This document shows, piece after piece, positions 30,982 through 39,366 of a DNA stretch of 64,000 nucleotides. Position 1 is the first letter of the stretch; every line of letters starts with the position of its first letter. The notes under the pieces are model-generated. The model was not told where the DNA came from and searched no databases. It saw nothing but the letters and a program-made list of their open reading frames with translations. The position numbers and the translations under genes were made by a program. This DNA comes from Sulfobacillus acidophilus DSM 10332 (GTDB lineage: Bacteria; Bacillota; Sulfobacillia; Sulfobacillales; Sulfobacillaceae), in assembly GCA_000237975.1 (NCBI GenBank), contig CP003179.1, positions 310,001 through 374,000 on the forward strand. The letters are read 5' to 3'.

Positions 30982-31428
30982 ATGGCCGGGCGGGACGAGT
31001 TAATCGACCGATTGGATTCCATCTTTTCGCGCATTGGGCGCTTGGCTCGACGCAAAATGCCCGATGATACCCTAACCTTTGGCCAGTTTGCGGTGTTACA
31101 GCTCCTGTTTCAGCGCGGACGGTTGGCGATGGGGACGATTGCCGAGCATTTGGGGATATCGTTGGCTGGTGCGACCGGTATCATCGACCGATTGGTACAT
31201 GCAGGCGTTGTGGAGCGGACACGGTCACAGGAGGATCGGCGCGTTGTTTGGGTTCAGCTAAGCGCCCAAGGATTGGAGCGGATGCAGCGTATGCAACAAG
31301 AACGCCATCACTCCATGTTGTCCTTGTTGGAACCCTTAAGCGAAGAGCAATTGGAAACGTTGGTCAATCTACTCGAAACCATCGCCCGAGGCCAAGAACG
31401 CCAAATGAACACGGAGGATTCTCGGTGA
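30982..31428 (+). CDS. MarR family transcriptional regulator
   Basis: 148 residues. It has the winged-helix layout: TFGQFAVLQLLFQRGRLAMGTIAEHLGISLAGATGIIDRLVHAGVVERTRSQEDRRVVWVQLSAQG, with the DRR wing signature. MarR proteins usually repress neighbouring efflux genes and let go when they bind aromatic or toxic compounds. The ATG at 30982 is chosen over a GTG at 30973 because CGAGGTGAAG is its ribosome-binding site. The genes downstream encode a multidrug-type exporter, the probable target. Its stop overlaps the next ATG (TGATG). Confidence 0.9.
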   Translation: MAGRDELIDRLDSIFSRIGRLARRKMPDDTLTFGQFAVLQLLFQRGRLAMGTIAEHLGISLAGATGIIDRLVHAGVVERTRSQEDRRVVWVQLSAQGLERMQRMQQERHHSMLSLLEPLSEEQLETLVNLLETIARGQERQMNTEDSR

Positions 31429-32156
31429 TGTTTTGGCTTATCGGCTTACTCGAGGCGGTTGCGGCCGGCACTCTTGCCGCCGTCATCTGGCAGGCCGGAG
31501 GCGGTAATGATCAACCGATGGCGCTGGGGATGGCGCTCGTTGGGATGATTGCGTTGGTCGCAACGGTCGTCCTGGGTCGTTCCTCGTCTGCGGCGCCGGA
31601 TTCTCCGTCCGAGACCGTACCGGCCGTCACCGACGAGCCGACGGATGCGGTGGTCGAACGGGTGGTTCCGCTCGCACCGACCGAGGCCGTATCCCATTAT
31701 TTGCCGGATGCGGTCCGAGCAATGCATCGTGAGGTCGAACGGGCCCGTTGGCAATATAAATTGCAAGACGTCAACGCCAAGTTGGCCTTATTGGAGCAAG
31801 CCATGCGGGACGACGATCGACGTCACCAGCGACGGCGGTTTGAACTCTTGCTTTTGCGAGAAGGGCTGACGGCCTGGTTGGACGGCAAGCCCGCCCGGTG
31901 GCACGATTTCACGGCCGTCGAGGCCGGTGATACCGCGGAATTGCAGGATCGGCTGCATGATTTGGCCGATCAGGAAGCGTGGCTCTTAAACGAAGTCAAA
32001 CAATGGACCGAAACCGCGGCATCGAATACGCCGTCCCTCGCGGACAGCTTAAGTGAGCGGGTCCGTTATCAGCGGCTCACGGAGTTGGAGGACCAACTGG
32101 AAGATTTAGAGCTCTTAAAGTTGGGCTATCGCGCGGTCCTGGGCGGGCAGGACTAA
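31428..32156 (+). CDS. Membrane-anchored coiled-coil protein of unknown function
   Basis: 242 residues, not recognised. Two hydrophobic segments at residues 2-21 and about 32-50 suggest a membrane hairpin. Next is a Pro/Ser/Glu-rich linker (about 52-85) and a long charged alpha-helical part (about 90-235) with heptad-like leucines and a RRRFELLLLREGLTAWLDG segment. It starts on the last base of the MarR stop codon, with GGAGGATT upstream, so it is translationally coupled to the regulator. It may be an accessory to the efflux system or a membrane-stress protein. There is no direct evidence of function. Confidence 0.7.
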   Translation: MFWLIGLLEAVAAGTLAAVIWQAGGGNDQPMALGMALVGMIALVATVVLGRSSSAAPDSPSETVPAVTDEPTDAVVERVVPLAPTEAVSHYLPDAVRAMHREVERARWQYKLQDVNAKLALLEQAMRDDDRRHQRRRFELLLLREGLTAWLDGKPARWHDFTAVEAGDTAELQDRLHDLADQEAWLLNEVKQWTETAASNTPSLADSLSERVRYQRLTELEDQLEDLELLKLGYRAVLGGQD

Positions 32157-32242
32157 AACCCAATCCGAACGGGGGATTTTTTTGCCCAAATGATTCACAT
32201 ATCGAAGTGTTTTGGTGACGGAATATTAGGAGGCGAAACGTT

Positions 32243-32866
32243 GTGCCGCGCTGGCTTTTTCCCTTGGTGGTGATCTTGGGACTGATATCCGTGGGGGGAA
32301 CCTTCGGGTGGTATACGGTGAACAACATGCGGTATGTAACCACCACCTACGCCAGTGTCACGGCGCCGACACGGTGGGTCACGGCGCCCGAGGCCGGACA
32401 AATTACCGCCGACGATGTGACGGTCGGCCAATCGGTGAGTACGGGTGAAACCCTGTTAACCGAAACGTTGGCCAATGGGACGACGTTGACCGTAACCGCC
32501 CCGGCGAACGGGGTGGTTGCCACGTTGAATGCGCCCCAGGGTCAATGGGTGGCGTCCGGCACCCCTCTGTTGGCCGTCGTCAATCCCTCGCAATATCAGG
32601 TGACCGCGAACATTCCCGAAACGCAAATGGCCAATGTCTGGGTCGGACAAACGGCGGTGATTCGGTTATCGGCGTATCCCGGCACCAGTTTTAGCGGGCA
32701 GGTCGTGCGCATCGGCACGGAAACGTTGAGTGTCAATCCGGCCGTTTTGAGTGCGAGCACGACATTTTCCAAACAGGTGCAATGGGTGCCGGTGACGCTC
32801 ACGATTAATGCCCCGAACACGGCCCTCTGGCCGGGAGAAAATGCCACCGTGAAAATCCGCCGTTGA
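32243..32866 (+). CDS. HlyD/EmrA-type membrane fusion protein (short form), first copy
   Basis: 207 residues. A signal-anchor helix (about residues 4-23) is followed by a biotinyl-lipoyl-like barrel: VTAPTRWVTAPEAGQITADDVTVGQSVSTGETL, then TAPANGVVATLNAPQGQWVASGTPLLAVV, and the beta-barrel VTANIPETQMANVWVGQTAVIRLSAYPGTSFSGQVVRIG. It has no long coiled-coil hairpin, as expected where there is no outer-membrane partner. The GTG start follows TAGGAGGCGAAACG. It precedes an EmrB-type permease and resembles the second fusion protein at 34478. Confidence 0.85.
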   Translation: MPRWLFPLVVILGLISVGGTFGWYTVNNMRYVTTTYASVTAPTRWVTAPEAGQITADDVTVGQSVSTGETLLTETLANGTTLTVTAPANGVVATLNAPQGQWVASGTPLLAVVNPSQYQVTANIPETQMANVWVGQTAVIRLSAYPGTSFSGQVVRIGTETLSVNPAVLSASTTFSKQVQWVPVTLTINAPNTALWPGENATVKIRR

Positions 32867-32890
32867 CGATTCAAAGAAAGGAGGGCGACT

Positions 32891-34447
32891 ATGGCCACCA
32901 ATCCAGGTCAACCCCGGGTTGCTTGGGGGATCACCTTATTTGTGTTGATTGTCGGGGCATTTATGTCGATCTTGGATACCTCGATTGTCAACATCGCCAT
33001 TCCCAAATTGGAAAGTGTTTTTTCGGTGACAACCGACCAAGTGCAGTGGGTTGTGACCATTTATCTCCTCGCCCTGGGGGTGGTCGTTCCCGCCTCCAGC
33101 TATTTGGGAGACCGCTTCGGGTACCACCGTATTTACATCTTTTCTCTGGTGTTGTTCACGATCGGGTCGGCATTGTCCGGCTTGTCGTGGAACTTGACCG
33201 CGCTGATCGTCTTCCGGGTCATTCAGGCGATCGGCGGGGGTTTGATCATGCCGGTGACGATGGCCATGATTTACCGCATCGTGCCCCGCGATCGCATTGG
33301 AACGGCGATGGGTTTTTGGGGCTTGGCGTTGATTGTGGCCCCCGCTATCGGGCCGACATTAGGCGGCTATTTAGTGGAATATGTCAATTGGCGCTACATT
33401 TTTTACGTCAACGTGCCGATTGGCATTATCGGAGTGCTTTTGGCGTTGCGGTATGTTCCGCCCTTTCCGGTTATTCACCGGGGGGACTTCGACTTGCCCG
33501 GCTTTTTGATGGTGGCCGCCGGATTATTCGGGTTATTGCTGGTGTTTTCGGAAGGGCAAAGTTGGGGATGGACCTCGGAAGCCAGCATCTTGGTGTTGAT
33601 GGCGTCGTTGTGGGCCTTGGTTTGGTTCGTGGTATGGGAGCTCGGCCGAGCCCATCCTTTGCTGGATTTACGGGTGTTTAAATATGACTCGTTTACGGTG
33701 GCCAATTTATTGACGGTCATCATTACCATCGGCATGTACTCCGGGATTTTTTACGTGCCCTTGTTTCTCCAGACGGTGGCCGGTTTCGGGGCTTTGAAGA
33801 CCGGGCTCATTATGATGCCGGCCGCGTTGGCCTCGGCGTTTATGATGCCGATTTCGGGCCGCCTGTATGACCGGATTGGGGCCCGTCCTCTGGCCTTGGT
33901 GGGGTTGAGCCTCTTGGCGATTACGACCTATTTGTTACACAACCTCACGATTAATACGCCGATTCCGACCATCATTTTATGGCTCGTGTTGCGCGGCTTC
34001 GGCATGGGAATGTCCATGATGCCCATTACGACGGGCGGCATGTCGGCGGTTCCCGGTCATGAAGTCGGATCGGCCTCGGCCGTGAACAATATTTTGCAAC
34101 GCGTGGGCGGGTCTTTTGGGCTGGCCGTCATGACGGCCTTATTAACCAATCGGCAAGCCGTCCATGCGCAGGCCATGGCGGCCACTATTACCCCGACAGC
34201 CAATGGGTATGCGGTGTGGAATCAGGTCCACGCCCTATTTGCCCAGCTTGGTTTTGGCGTCGTGCCGACGACTCAACTGACCACCACCGAATTATATGGG
34301 TTGGTGCAAGAGCAAAGTTTTGTCCTGGCCATGGGGGACATTTTTGTTGTCGCCGCCTTGGTGACAGCGGTCGGGGTGTTTGTCGCCCTGTTTTTGAAAA
34401 CCTATCGAACCCATAACGGCGAGCGGGCCATGAGTATGGGCGATTAG
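32891..34447 (+). CDS. DHA2 (EmrB/QacA-type) major facilitator drug exporter, 14 membrane segments
   Basis: 518 residues. It should export hydrophobic compounds using the proton gradient. Family motifs: FMSILDTSIVNIAIPKLE (motif D1 in helix 1), SYLGDRFGYHRIYIFSLVLFTIGSALSGLS (motif A), RVIQAIGGGLIMPVTMAMIYRIVP (motif B) and GPTLGGYLVEYVNWRYIFYVNVPIG (motif C). The ATG follows GAAAGGAGGGCGACT. It is flanked on both sides by short membrane fusion proteins, forming a three-gene exporter likely under the MarR protein upstream. Confidence 0.93.
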   Translation: MATNPGQPRVAWGITLFVLIVGAFMSILDTSIVNIAIPKLESVFSVTTDQVQWVVTIYLLALGVVVPASSYLGDRFGYHRIYIFSLVLFTIGSALSGLSWNLTALIVFRVIQAIGGGLIMPVTMAMIYRIVPRDRIGTAMGFWGLALIVAPAIGPTLGGYLVEYVNWRYIFYVNVPIGIIGVLLALRYVPPFPVIHRGDFDLPGFLMVAAGLFGLLLVFSEGQSWGWTSEASILVLMASLWALVWFVVWELGRAHPLLDLRVFKYDSFTVANLLTVIITIGMYSGIFYVPLFLQTVAGFGALKTGLIMMPAALASAFMMPISGRLYDRIGARPLALVGLSLLAITTYLLHNLTINTPIPTIILWLVLRGFGMGMSMMPITTGGMSAVPGHEVGSASAVNNILQRVGGSFGLAVMTALLTNRQAVHAQAMAATITPTANGYAVWNQVHALFAQLGFGVVPTTQLTTTELYGLVQEQSFVLAMGDIFVVAALVTAVGVFVALFLKTYRTHNGERAMSMGD

Positions 34448-34477
34448 CGAGAACAAGAAATAAGGAGCGATGGCTAA

Positions 34478-35164
34478 GTGAAACAGGGACGGCTGATTTT
34501 GGTCAATATCTTGATTATCTTAGCGTTGGTGATTATTGGGGGTATCGTCTGGTATACGTGGAATCAAAACTATACGTATGTGTCCACCAATGACGCCCAA
34601 ATTACGGCGCCGTCGGTACCGATTGTGGCGTTAGCGCCCGGAACCTTGAGTAATTTGTCGGTCAATGTGGGTCAGCACGTCAATCAGGGGCAGGTCATCG
34701 GCCAAGAAACCGTCGCCGGTGGGGCGACCGTTCCGACCAAAGGGAGCAAAACCGCGTCGACCGGCAGTACGACCGTCAACATTGTGGCTCCGGTGAGTGG
34801 CCGGATTGCGACCATCAATACCCAGGTCGGGTCGGTGATGGCCACCGGTACCCCGATTGTCACGGAAGTGAACTTAGGCCAAATTTCGGTGGTCGCCAAC
34901 ATCCCGGAAACCAAAATCCGAAACGTGCAAATCGGCCAAACGGCGACGATTACGGTCGATGCCCATCCGGGCGTCAGCTTTACGGGGACGGTGCAGGAAA
35001 TTCAGCCCACGACCCAATCGTTCTTTTCGTTGATACCGACCACGGCAACGGCGGGAACGTTTACCAAGGTCACCCAGCGTATCCCGGTCATATTGTCGAT
35101 TGATAACGCGGGATATACGTTACTGCCGGGCGAAAGCGCGGAGGTGCGCATTACGGTCCACTGA
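34478..35164 (+). CDS. HlyD/EmrA-type membrane fusion protein (short form), second copy
   Basis: 228 residues with one N-terminal membrane helix (about residues 6-27). The lipoyl-like halves appear as TNDAQITAPSVPIVALAPGTLSNLSVNVGQHVNQGQVIGQE and VNIVAPVSGRIATINTQVGSVMATGTPIVTEV. The barrel reads VVANIPETKIRNVQIGQTATITVDAHPGVSFTGTV, which parallels the first copy. The GTG start has TAAGGAGCGATGG upstream, 30 bases after the permease stop. Two non-identical fusion proteins may form a hetero-oligomer or serve alternative partners. Confidence 0.85.
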   Translation: MKQGRLILVNILIILALVIIGGIVWYTWNQNYTYVSTNDAQITAPSVPIVALAPGTLSNLSVNVGQHVNQGQVIGQETVAGGATVPTKGSKTASTGSTTVNIVAPVSGRIATINTQVGSVMATGTPIVTEVNLGQISVVANIPETKIRNVQIGQTATITVDAHPGVSFTGTVQEIQPTTQSFFSLIPTTATAGTFTKVTQRIPVILSIDNAGYTLLPGESAEVRITVH

Positions 35165-35207
35165 TCCCTATATAATGGGAGAATGGGAGAAAAACGGGGG
35201 AATCCGA

Positions 35208-36065
35208 ATGCGGGTGCTCATTTTAGGGGGCACAGGATATGTGGGGGCGGCCATTCGGGCCGCCTATGCCCAGAAGGGTCATCAAGTGACGGTTGTGGCC
35301 CGTCACCCGGCCCGCGAGATATCCGGGGTGACAGTAGTCTCCCTGGACGTACTCACCGGCAATTTGACGGGGATCCTCTCCGGAATGGATGTCGTCGTCA
35401 ACGCGATTGGCATTATTCGGGAACAACCCCAAGCCGGGATAACGTTCGAGGCGATGCATGTCACCCTGGTTGAACGGTTGCTGGAGGCCATAGCGGCTGT
35501 CGGGGTCAGCCGCCTCCTGCATATTTCCGCCCTCGGGACCCGGCCCGGGGCGGTCTCCCGCTATCACCAAACCAAATGGCGTGCCGAAGAACGTATCCGC
35601 CAGGCGAATGCCCGGTGGACGATTTTTCGGCCGTCTCTGGTATTTGGCGGCCGTGCCCCCTTTTTCGAGCTCTTGGCGCAGCTGACACGGCTGCCGATTG
35701 CACCCCTGCCGGGCAGTGGCCAAACGCTTTTTCAACCGGTTTATCGCCACGATATCGCCCGCTTTTTGGTGAGCGTGACAGAGGACGATACGACGGTGGG
35801 GCAAACCTATGAGTTGGGGGGACCGAAGCGATATACGCTCACAGAACTCTATGATGCGGTGGCACGAAAAGCCCGCCGTCATCCGACGGCCAAATTCTCG
35901 ATCCCGTTATCCGTAATGGGGGTCGTCGCATCGCTCAGTCGGTGGATCCCGGTGCCGATTACGCCCGATCAGCTGACGATGCTGATGGAGCCCAATATTA
36001 CGGACGACCGCCGTTGGGAAAAATGGGTCGGGCCGTTGACCCCGTTTGAAGCCGATTGGGACTAG
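35208..36065 (+). CDS. NAD(P)-binding SDR-type protein (NDUFA9/atypical SDR-like)
   Basis: 285 residues. The N-terminal Rossmann motif is MRVLILGGTGYVGAAIRAAYAQKGHQVTVVAR. It continues with DVVVNAIGIIRE, LLHISALGTRPGAVSRYHQTKWRAEE (a YxxTK active-site-like motif) and TIFRPSLVFG. These match atypical SDRs that include the complex I assembly subunit NDUFA9 and bacterial sugar-nucleotide or quinone-related proteins; the substrate is unknown. The ATG at 35208 follows CGGGGGAATCC. Its stop interlocks with that of the convergent methyltransferase (CTAG at 36062-36065). Confidence 0.8.
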   Translation: MRVLILGGTGYVGAAIRAAYAQKGHQVTVVARHPAREISGVTVVSLDVLTGNLTGILSGMDVVVNAIGIIREQPQAGITFEAMHVTLVERLLEAIAAVGVSRLLHISALGTRPGAVSRYHQTKWRAEERIRQANARWTIFRPSLVFGGRAPFFELLAQLTRLPIAPLPGSGQTLFQPVYRHDIARFLVSVTEDDTTVGQTYELGGPKRYTLTELYDAVARKARRHPTAKFSIPLSVMGVVASLSRWIPVPITPDQLTMLMEPNITDDRRWEKWVGPLTPFEADWD

Positions 36066-36892
36066 GTCCGAAAGAGAATCCGTACCGTGGAGACCGAAAT
36101 GAACGTGTCATGGGGCAGGGAAGCCAAGTAGGCATCGACTCCCCGTTGAAAGTCTTCAGGGGCTAAAAGGCCTTGGCTCACCATGGTGGGCAATGCTTGA
36201 CGGATTCGTAATATATCAAACTGCACGGTCGTATCCTCCGGCTGTAACGGTCCGGAATAGACGTTGGGCGCGATGTCGAGGGTTATCACCGTGAGACCGG
36301 CGGCTTTGCCCCAGACGGCTAACTTGCGTCCAATCAAGCGGTCCCCACCCGGCCCGGCTTGATATTGGCGGAAGGCGTCGACAATTCGTTGCCAAGCCGC
36401 TGGAGGTTCCGGGTATTCGACGATGAAGCCATCGTCAATGTCTTCGATCGCCAAATAACTCCCTTTCTCGAGTTGGCGAGCCCAAAGACCGAGGAGGCCT
36501 TTCGGATCCGGAACGTATTGCAGGACGAATCGGGAAAAACCTCCCGTTAACTTCTCTACGAACGGCGGATGAAGCACATCGCCTGGAATGAACCGGGGAG
36601 ACGGGTGAATCGGCAAGTCGGCGACAAGGCGCCGAGCGCGTCGAAGCGCCGTTTCGTCTTGATCCAGCCCGATGACCTGACACCCTTTGAGGGCGGCCAA
36701 CTCCCAAGCCACGATCCCGGATCCGCAGCCAAAGTCCATCACCCGGTCCCGCGACGTCCACGGTAAACCGCCCAACCATTGACGCCGGGTGTCACGCGTC
36801 ACCAGTGTTTGGAGCAGAAGCCAATCCTCGGCGGTTTCAAACGCCTGCAGTTCTTTCACTAACCATTGGTCGAGTTGTTCAAAAGATATCAC
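36062..36892 (-). CDS. Class I SAM-dependent methyltransferase
   Basis: 276 residues. The SAM-binding core is VMDFGCGSGIVAWELAALKGCQVIGLDQDETALRRARRL (motif I and the acidic end of strand 2), then FIPGDVLHPPF and a FSRFVLQYVPDPKGLLGLWARQLEKGSYLAIEDID segment typical of Methyltransf_11/25 families. The substrate cannot be told. The GTG start at 36892 has GGCCTCTGG upstream, a weak site. The gene stands alone on the minus strand, divergent from 37063 and convergent with the SDR gene. Confidence 0.8.
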   Translation of the reverse strand: MISFEQLDQWLVKELQAFETAEDWLLLQTLVTRDTRRQWLGGLPWTSRDRVMDFGCGSGIVAWELAALKGCQVIGLDQDETALRRARRLVADLPIHPSPRFIPGDVLHPPFVEKLTGGFSRFVLQYVPDPKGLLGLWARQLEKGSYLAIEDIDDGFIVEYPEPPAAWQRIVDAFRQYQAGPGGDRLIGRKLAVWGKAAGLTVITLDIAPNVYSGPLQPEDTTVQFDILRIRQALPTMVSQGLLAPEDFQRGVDAYLASLPHDTFISVSTVRILFRT

Positions 36893-36913
36893 CCAGAGGC
36901 CCCCCGTACCTCG

Positions 36914-36966
36914 ATCATACCATAGGCCGGCGATCCTCTTTACAAATGGTGATCGGGGTATAAAAT
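36914..36966. promoter_or_regulatory. Divergent promoter region between the methyltransferase and the 37063 gene
   Basis: On the plus strand TTTACA (36939-36944), 16 bases, then TAAAAT (36961-36966). On the minus strand a -10 like TATGAT is read from 36919 to 36914 with only a weak -35. The plus-strand promoter is the more convincing of the two. Confidence 0.45.
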
Positions 36967-37062
36967 AGGTTCACAATCGGATGCGGCCCTCGGGAGGGGC
37001 CAAGTGGAGGTTTGTTGCATAGCCTGGTATGGCCACTCGCGTCTTGGGAAAGGAGAGACACG

Positions 37063-37479
37063 ATGCGTAGCCAACTTATCACCTATTACCTCAGAAAATT
37101 CGTAAACCAAGTAGTGGACTCCACCCTGGTCAGCCCCAGCTTGGCTGAATTGGTTCAGCATCATTTGTGGGTTGAATGGGTGCGCCAGCACCGACCGCCA
37201 TACCAAGCCATCTACCAAGTGTTTGACGATCAGGAGACCTTCCTGGAGTTGGTCGTGACCGATGCGGTCGGATACCAGGACGAAGTGTTCCAACGCGGAT
37301 TGGCCCTCCTCCGGATAGGGGTCAACGGGGCCTTGGTGTCGCCGGAGGATGAGGATTATGCACGTAAAACCTTTCAGGGGCGCCCATTTCGCACGTGTCC
37401 GCAGTGCGGCCGCCAATTTCACGGGTGGCTCGACTATTACGGGCACGTCAAAATAGACCATTGGGGTCTGGCGTCGTAA
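37063..37479 (+). CDS. Small protein of unknown function with a C-terminal C2H2 zinc-finger-like motif
   Basis: 138 residues, not recognised. The first 100 residues are mostly helical with many aromatic and acidic residues (LAELVQHHLWVEWVRQH, YQVFDDQETFLELVV). The end reads FRTCPQCGRQFHGWLDYYGHVKIDH, a C-x2-C-x12-H-x4-H spacing like a classical zinc finger. The ATG at 37063 follows AAAGGAGAGACACG; the longer reading to 37012 has no such site. It ends directly against the convergent Rrf2 gene, with no intergenic base. It could be a DNA- or RNA-binding protein. This is inferred only from the motif. Confidence 0.65.
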   Translation: MRSQLITYYLRKFVNQVVDSTLVSPSLAELVQHHLWVEWVRQHRPPYQAIYQVFDDQETFLELVVTDAVGYQDEVFQRGLALLRIGVNGALVSPEDEDYARKTFQGRPFRTCPQCGRQFHGWLDYYGHVKIDHWGLAS

Positions 37480-37935
37480 CTAGATTCCTAGGCCGCCCTG
37501 AACCCAAGGCCCTTCGACCACTGTCGGGGCGAGCCGTCGTGGCTTAACCGTCGGATGGATGACATCGGCCAACGTCACCGAGGCCAAGGCCTCATCAATA
37601 CACGTCTCTAACTCCTGCCAGAATTCCGGGTTGACGCATTCGTGGCACTTCTGGTTGCCGCAGTCGCAGAAAACAAAGGCGCCTTGCAGGACGGCGACAA
37701 TTTCGTGCAGCCGGATTTGCTTGGCCGGTCGGGCCAGCGCATAGCCCCCGTGCGCACCGCGAATAGAGCGGACAATGCGGGCACGGCGTAACGGCAGCAA
37801 CAGTTGTTCCAAATATTTATCCGACTGCTGCAACGTCTCGGCGAGAAACCGGACCGTGACCGGCTCCCCATCGGCCAGGGCCAATTGCTTTAAAATTTGC
37901 AGGCCGACTTTTAATGAGGTTTTGAGACCGTTCAT
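37480..37935 (-). CDS. Rrf2 family transcriptional regulator with a four-cysteine cluster
   Basis: 151 residues. The winged-helix domain has the Rrf2 pattern: LKVGLQILKQLALADGEPVTVRFLAETLQQSDKYLEQLLLPLRRARIVRSIRGAHGGYALARP. Residues C90, C92, C97 and C100 form C-x-C-x4-C-x2-C in the loop where IscR/NsrR-type members bind an iron-sulfur cluster. CymR, the cysteine regulator of Bacillus, lacks such a cluster. The start overlaps the cysK stop by 4 bases, so the regulator is translated after the enzyme. In Bacillus, CymR works together with CysK, so a cysteine- or redox-sensing role is likely but inferred. Confidence 0.85.
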   Translation of the reverse strand: MNGLKTSLKVGLQILKQLALADGEPVTVRFLAETLQQSDKYLEQLLLPLRRARIVRSIRGAHGGYALARPAKQIRLHEIVAVLQGAFVFCDCGNQKCHECVNPEFWQELETCIDEALASVTLADVIHPTVKPRRLAPTVVEGPWVQGGLGI

Positions 37936-38858
37936 CGGGATCCCTCCCTAAATAGTGCCGTGGATAGATAACGCTCCGCGTAGTCGGGCAAAATCACCAC
38001 CGCCATCCCTGTCGAACCGATTTGGGGCAGTGCGTGTTCGGCCGCCCACACCGCCGCTCCGCCGGAAATGCCGATCGGCAGCGCCTCTTGGCGCATAACG
38101 TCCTGAGCACGTGCAATCGCGGCGCTATCGGGTACCGGTACCACCCGGTCAATCAGTTGTCGGTTCAACACGCGCGGGACAAAACCGGCGCCGATGCCTT
38201 GAATGCGATGTGGGCCGGGTTGACCTCCGGAAAGAATCGCCGATTCCGCCGGCTCGACCCCGATGAGGCGGAGAGCAGGGTTCTTTTCTTTCAGAAATTG
38301 ACCGGCTCCGGTGATGGTGCCCCCGGTACCGATGCCGGCCACGAGTGCCGTGACTTGACCATCGGTATCCTGCCAAATCTCCGGACCGGTGGTATGATAA
38401 TGGACCTCCGGATTAGCCGGATTTTCGAATTGCTGCAACATGATAGCCCCGGGGATTTCGGCTACGAGGGCCTCTGCCTGACGGATGGCCCCGGACATGC
38501 CCTCCGAGCCGGGGGTTAACACCAATTCCGCGCCAAAGCCGGCCATCATGGATCGTCTTTCCAGACTAGCGGTCTCCGGCATCGTCAAAATGCAGCGATA
38601 GCCGCGAGCGGCCGCCACCATCGCTAAGCCGATCCCGGTGTTGCCCGATGTCGGTTCCACAATCGTACCGCCGGGAGCTAAACGCCCTTTGGCTTCCGCA
38701 GCCCGGATCATGGCCCAGGCGATACGATCTTTCACGCTGCCCCCGGGGTTTTTAGCTTCCCACTTGCCGTAGACTTGCCAGCCGGTCCGTTCGGAGGCCT
38801 GCTGCAACCGGATCAAGGGGGTTTGGCCAATTAACTCTAAAATATTATCCACCCGCAT
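37932..38858 (-). CDS. cysK: Cysteine synthase (O-acetylserine sulfhydrylase)
   Basis: 308 residues. A PLP enzyme that makes cysteine from O-acetylserine and sulfide. It has ILELIGQTPLIRLQ, the lysine in NPGGSVKDRIAWAMI, the EPTSGNTGIGLAMVAAARGY substrate loop, VAGIGTGGTITGAGQFLKE and the C-terminal GISGGAAVWAA. The ATG at 38858 is preferred, with AAGGAG about 11 bases upstream; a GTG 12 bases earlier sits too close to that site. It heads a two-gene operon with the Rrf2 regulator. Confidence 0.94.
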   Translation of the reverse strand: MRVDNILELIGQTPLIRLQQASERTGWQVYGKWEAKNPGGSVKDRIAWAMIRAAEAKGRLAPGGTIVEPTSGNTGIGLAMVAAARGYRCILTMPETASLERRSMMAGFGAELVLTPGSEGMSGAIRQAEALVAEIPGAIMLQQFENPANPEVHYHTTGPEIWQDTDGQVTALVAGIGTGGTITGAGQFLKEKNPALRLIGVEPAESAILSGGQPGPHRIQGIGAGFVPRVLNRQLIDRVVPVPDSAAIARAQDVMRQEALPIGISGGAAVWAAEHALPQIGSTGMAVVILPDYAERYLSTALFREGSR

Positions 38859-38896
38859 GGATGGCACCACTCCTTCGCAGAATGCGCGACAAATTT

Positions 38897-38925
38897 ATAG
38901 TATTTCAATAGGAATTATATGTCTA
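38897..38925 (-). promoter_or_regulatory. cysK promoter with embedded inverted repeat (candidate Rrf2 operator)
   Basis: Reading the minus strand, TAGACA (38925-38920), a 17-base spacer and TACTAT (38902-38897) form a good promoter 40-70 bases before cysK. The spacer holds ATTCC-TATT-GAAAT (38915-38902), a near-perfect inverted repeat (one mismatch). Binding here would block polymerase, consistent with autoregulation by the Rrf2 protein of the operon. Confidence 0.55.
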
Positions 38926-39366
38926 TAATGATTGATCGGCAAGCGGAGGGCAATAGAGCCAAAGAACTAGACGCCGATTATACCGGACAAGCACAAAATT
39001 CTCCATGGTTTAAACTCGGTAAAATTGAATTGAAAAATAGTAATCCTGAATTACTCCTCGCCAACCAGGACCTAACGACTAGCCAAATCTTGATATCAGT
39101 GGCGAATCCGTGTTGTTTGGTGATGATCGGCCTCGTTGGGAGGGGGTATAAGATAGCCCGAAGGGGGTGGTCGGATTTTGCCATCACTTAACTACCAGGC
39201 ATCTCGCCATTAAGTATTGATTCGAAAGTTCAGGGGCGATATACTCATCGTAAATTCAATTAAGTACTCACCCAGTGGTTTATTAAATATTACAGCGTTT
39301 TCGGTTTATTGCATCATCTGACCGGCCATAACCGGGTCGGTCGACATTAAACATGAGGTGATCGGA
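38926..39366. other. Non-coding gap between cysK and the oxidase operon
   Basis: This 440-base stretch is richer in A and T than its surroundings. An open frame at 38919-39191 has no ribosome-binding site and no protein-like composition, so it is not called. Near 39320-39344 lies GACCGG, then CCATAA, then CCGGGTCGGTC, a short GC-rich inverted repeat that could be an operator for the oxidase genes. No clear SigA promoter was found. Confidence 0.4.

Noticed and set aside
38919-39191. Plus-strand open frame of 90 codons upstream of the oxidase operon
   Set aside because: No ribosome-binding site, AT-rich and non-protein-like composition, and its start lies within the cysK promoter.
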